A DNA stretch of 7,745 nucleotides. Source: an uncultured Holophagaceae bacterium. Lineage in GTDB: Bacteria > Acidobacteriota > Holophagae > Holophagales > Holophagaceae. Made by a program: the position numbers and the translations under genes. The notes beneath the pieces were generated by a model. The model was not told the DNA's origin. It did no database searches and saw only the letters and a program-made list of their open reading frames with translations. The DNA lies in contig CAITBU010000373.1 in assembly GCA_903890595.1 (NCBI GenBank), positions 1-7,745 on the forward strand. Reading direction: 5' to 3'. How positions within the stretch are numbered: position 1 is the first letter of the stretch; every line of letters begins with the position of its first letter. Below are positions 7,211 to 7,745 of this stretch, piece after piece.

Positions 7211-7262
7211 CGGCCTTGGTCCTCCAATTTGGGCCTTCAAAGATCTCCACTAAGGACACGAA
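7211..7262 (-). repeat. Dispersed ~52-bp repeat upstream of the M14 gene, copy B
   Basis: On the minus strand it reads TTCGTGTCCTTAGTGGAG, ATCTTTGAAGG, CCCAAATTGG, AGGACCAAGGCCG. It matches 519-571 (+) at about 41 of 52 bases and ends 71 bases before the peptidase start, in the direction of that gene. Its TTCGTGTCC beginning continues a second TTCGTG unit (7285-7274), typical of the dispersed 'TTCGTGTCCTTCGTGG' intergenic repeats remembered from several phyla. A 6-bp inverted pair ACTGCC (7265-7270) and GGCAGT (7288-7293) lies next to it. Confidence 0.65.
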
Positions 7263-7352
7263 GAACTGCCTCGAAGGAACACGAAGGGGCAGTCATCGCG
7301 CCCACACGGCCTCCGGGCATGGTGATACCCGAGAAACAGTTCTTTTGCCGGA

Positions 7353-7382
7353 GATGCACGGTGATGGACGGTGATAATGCGT
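7353..7382. repeat. Decamer tandem repeat GATGNACGGT
   Basis: GATGCACGGT (7353-7362) and GATGGACGGT (7363-7372) differ by one base. A third, degenerate unit GATAATGCGT (7373-7382) follows. The minus strand reads ATCACCGTCCATCACCGTGC, another short intergenic repeat type. Confidence 0.5.
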
Positions 7383-7404
7383 CCTGGGTTGGCTTGCCCG
7401 TGGG

Positions 7405-7513
7405 GCATGGGCTCCATCTCGGGGCGCCGCTGCCGCGCCTCTTGGGCGGCGCGGCCGTGGCACCCCGGGATGACTTCCGGCCTCGCCGGAAGCCGCCTCC
7501 GGCGGGCCCATGC
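7405..7513 (-). repeat. 110-bp structured palindromic element, copy 2
   Basis: This is the reverse-complement copy of 4365-4474, 109 bp here. It has the outer pair GCATGGGC/GCCCATGC with a mismatch at one position and the same three hairpins. In hairpin 3 the inner stem GCCGCGCC/GGCGCGGC is perfect here, while copy 1 has diverged loop and stem bases, so fold is kept while sequence drifts. Relative to the flanking minus-strand genes it is in the opposite orientation to copy 1. No reading frame of known type is inside. Confidence 0.8.
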
Positions 7514-7530
7514 AGGGTGGGTCAGGGAGC

Positions 7531-7580
7531 ATTCGTGTACTTCTTGCGCCCGCAGGGCGTCTTCGTGCAATTCGTGGAGC
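7531..7580 (+). repeat. TTCGTG-type dispersed repeat split by a hairpin
   Basis: ATTCGTGTACTTCTT (7531-7545) and TCTTCGTGCAATTCGTGGAG (7560-7579) are separated by the hairpin CGCCC-GCA-GGGCG (7547-7559). The right part is an imperfect inverted match (14 of 18) to the TTCGTGTCCTTAGTGGAG of 7262-7245, so the two bracket the segment that holds the 110-bp element. Confidence 0.6.
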
Positions 7581-7616
7581 GCCTTTTCAGTGGGGGCTGG
7601 CCGGCAACCAGGTGCC
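7563..7616 (-). repeat. Post-stop stem-loop motif plus CCACGA-ATTGCA motif, copy 2
   Basis: On the minus strand GGCACCTGG (7616-7608), four bases, CGGCCAG (7603-7597), GAAAA (7588-7584) and CCACGAATTGCA follow the TAG of the next gene by 14 bases. The same elements in the same order occur at 464-516 (+). CTGGT can pair with GCCAG around a 5-base loop. The last part overlaps the TTCGTG-type repeat listed separately. Confidence 0.55.
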
Positions 7617-7630
7617 TTCCCCCAACGCCC

Positions 7631-7745
7631 CTACTTCAACGCCTTCAGCCACGCCGCCAGGGGCGCGAGGTCCGCCAGGGGGGTGCTGTCGCCGTAGGTG
7701 GTGATGGCCGACGGTCCCGAGAGCTCGGCCAGGGTTCGCGTCTCC
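7631..7745 (-). CDS. C-terminal end of an unrecognised protein (5' end outside window)
   Basis: The minus strand is open from the window edge to the TAG at 7633-7631 and encodes 37 residues: ETRTLAELSGPSAITTYG, then DSTPLADLAPLAAWLKALK. GC-rich third positions and a terminal amphipathic 'LAPLAAWLKALK' segment fit a genuine C-terminus. The 'TYGD-x-TPLADL' stretch is distinctive, but I cannot assign a family from so little. It is on the same strand as the M14 gene and upstream of it, across 491 bases of repeat-rich spacer, so co-transcription is uncertain. Confidence 0.6.
   Translation of the reverse strand, partial: ETRTLAELSGPSAITTYGDSTPLADLAPLAAWLKALK

Noticed and set aside
7250..7570. Small minus-strand ORFs of 106 and 79 residues in the spacer
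   Set aside because: They are translations of the dispersed repeats and of the 110-bp element, without ribosome sites or protein-like composition. Similar spurious frames arise wherever such repeats occur.

Overview
The window is GC-rich (by eye about two thirds G+C), gene-dense bacterial DNA. The gene types are a Hanks-type Ser/Thr kinase with a membrane span, a TolB-like segment and TPRs, a large secreted M14 metallopeptidase with an extra C-terminal domain, and FabG. Together with spacers full of short dispersed repeats they suggest an Acidobacteriota-type genome, perhaps Holophagae/Geothrix-like. That assignment is inference from style and no marker gene proves it.

Layout. At 1-459 (+) is the C-terminal end of a TPR protein that resembles the end of the next gene. 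At 632-3418 (+) is a 928-residue membrane kinase with TPRs. The 172-bp spacer between them is largely repeat sequence. At 3415-4161 (-) is fabG, convergent with the kinase gene and overlapping it by the four bases CTAG. At 4162-4589 is a spacer with nested inverted repeats. At 4590-7139 (-) is an 849-residue exported M14 zinc carboxypeptidase-like protein. At 7140-7630 is a second repeat-filled spacer. At 7631-7745 (-) is the C-terminal end of one more gene that I do not recognise.

The coding part looks conventional: a probable pair of tandem kinase/TPR sensors, a fatty-acid elongation reductase and a secreted peptidase, with no evident shared pathway. The unexplained structure is in the spacers. 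A 110-bp element that could fold into three hairpins closed by an outer 8-bp stem occurs twice in opposite orientations (4365-4474 and 7405-7513). Each copy lies between inverted arms of a short-repeat family, and the arm family differs between the two sites.

The spacer at 460-631 looks like a short version of the spacer at 7140-7630 read on the other strand. Both begin, just after a stop codon, with the same stem-loop motif and a CCACGA(T)ATTGCA motif. Both end with the same roughly 52-bp repeat 60-71 bases before a start codon. The longer spacer has about 300 extra bases between these parts, including the 110-bp element. This fits a non-coding, MITE- or REP-like element inserting into a pre-existing repeat, but only two copies are visible here.
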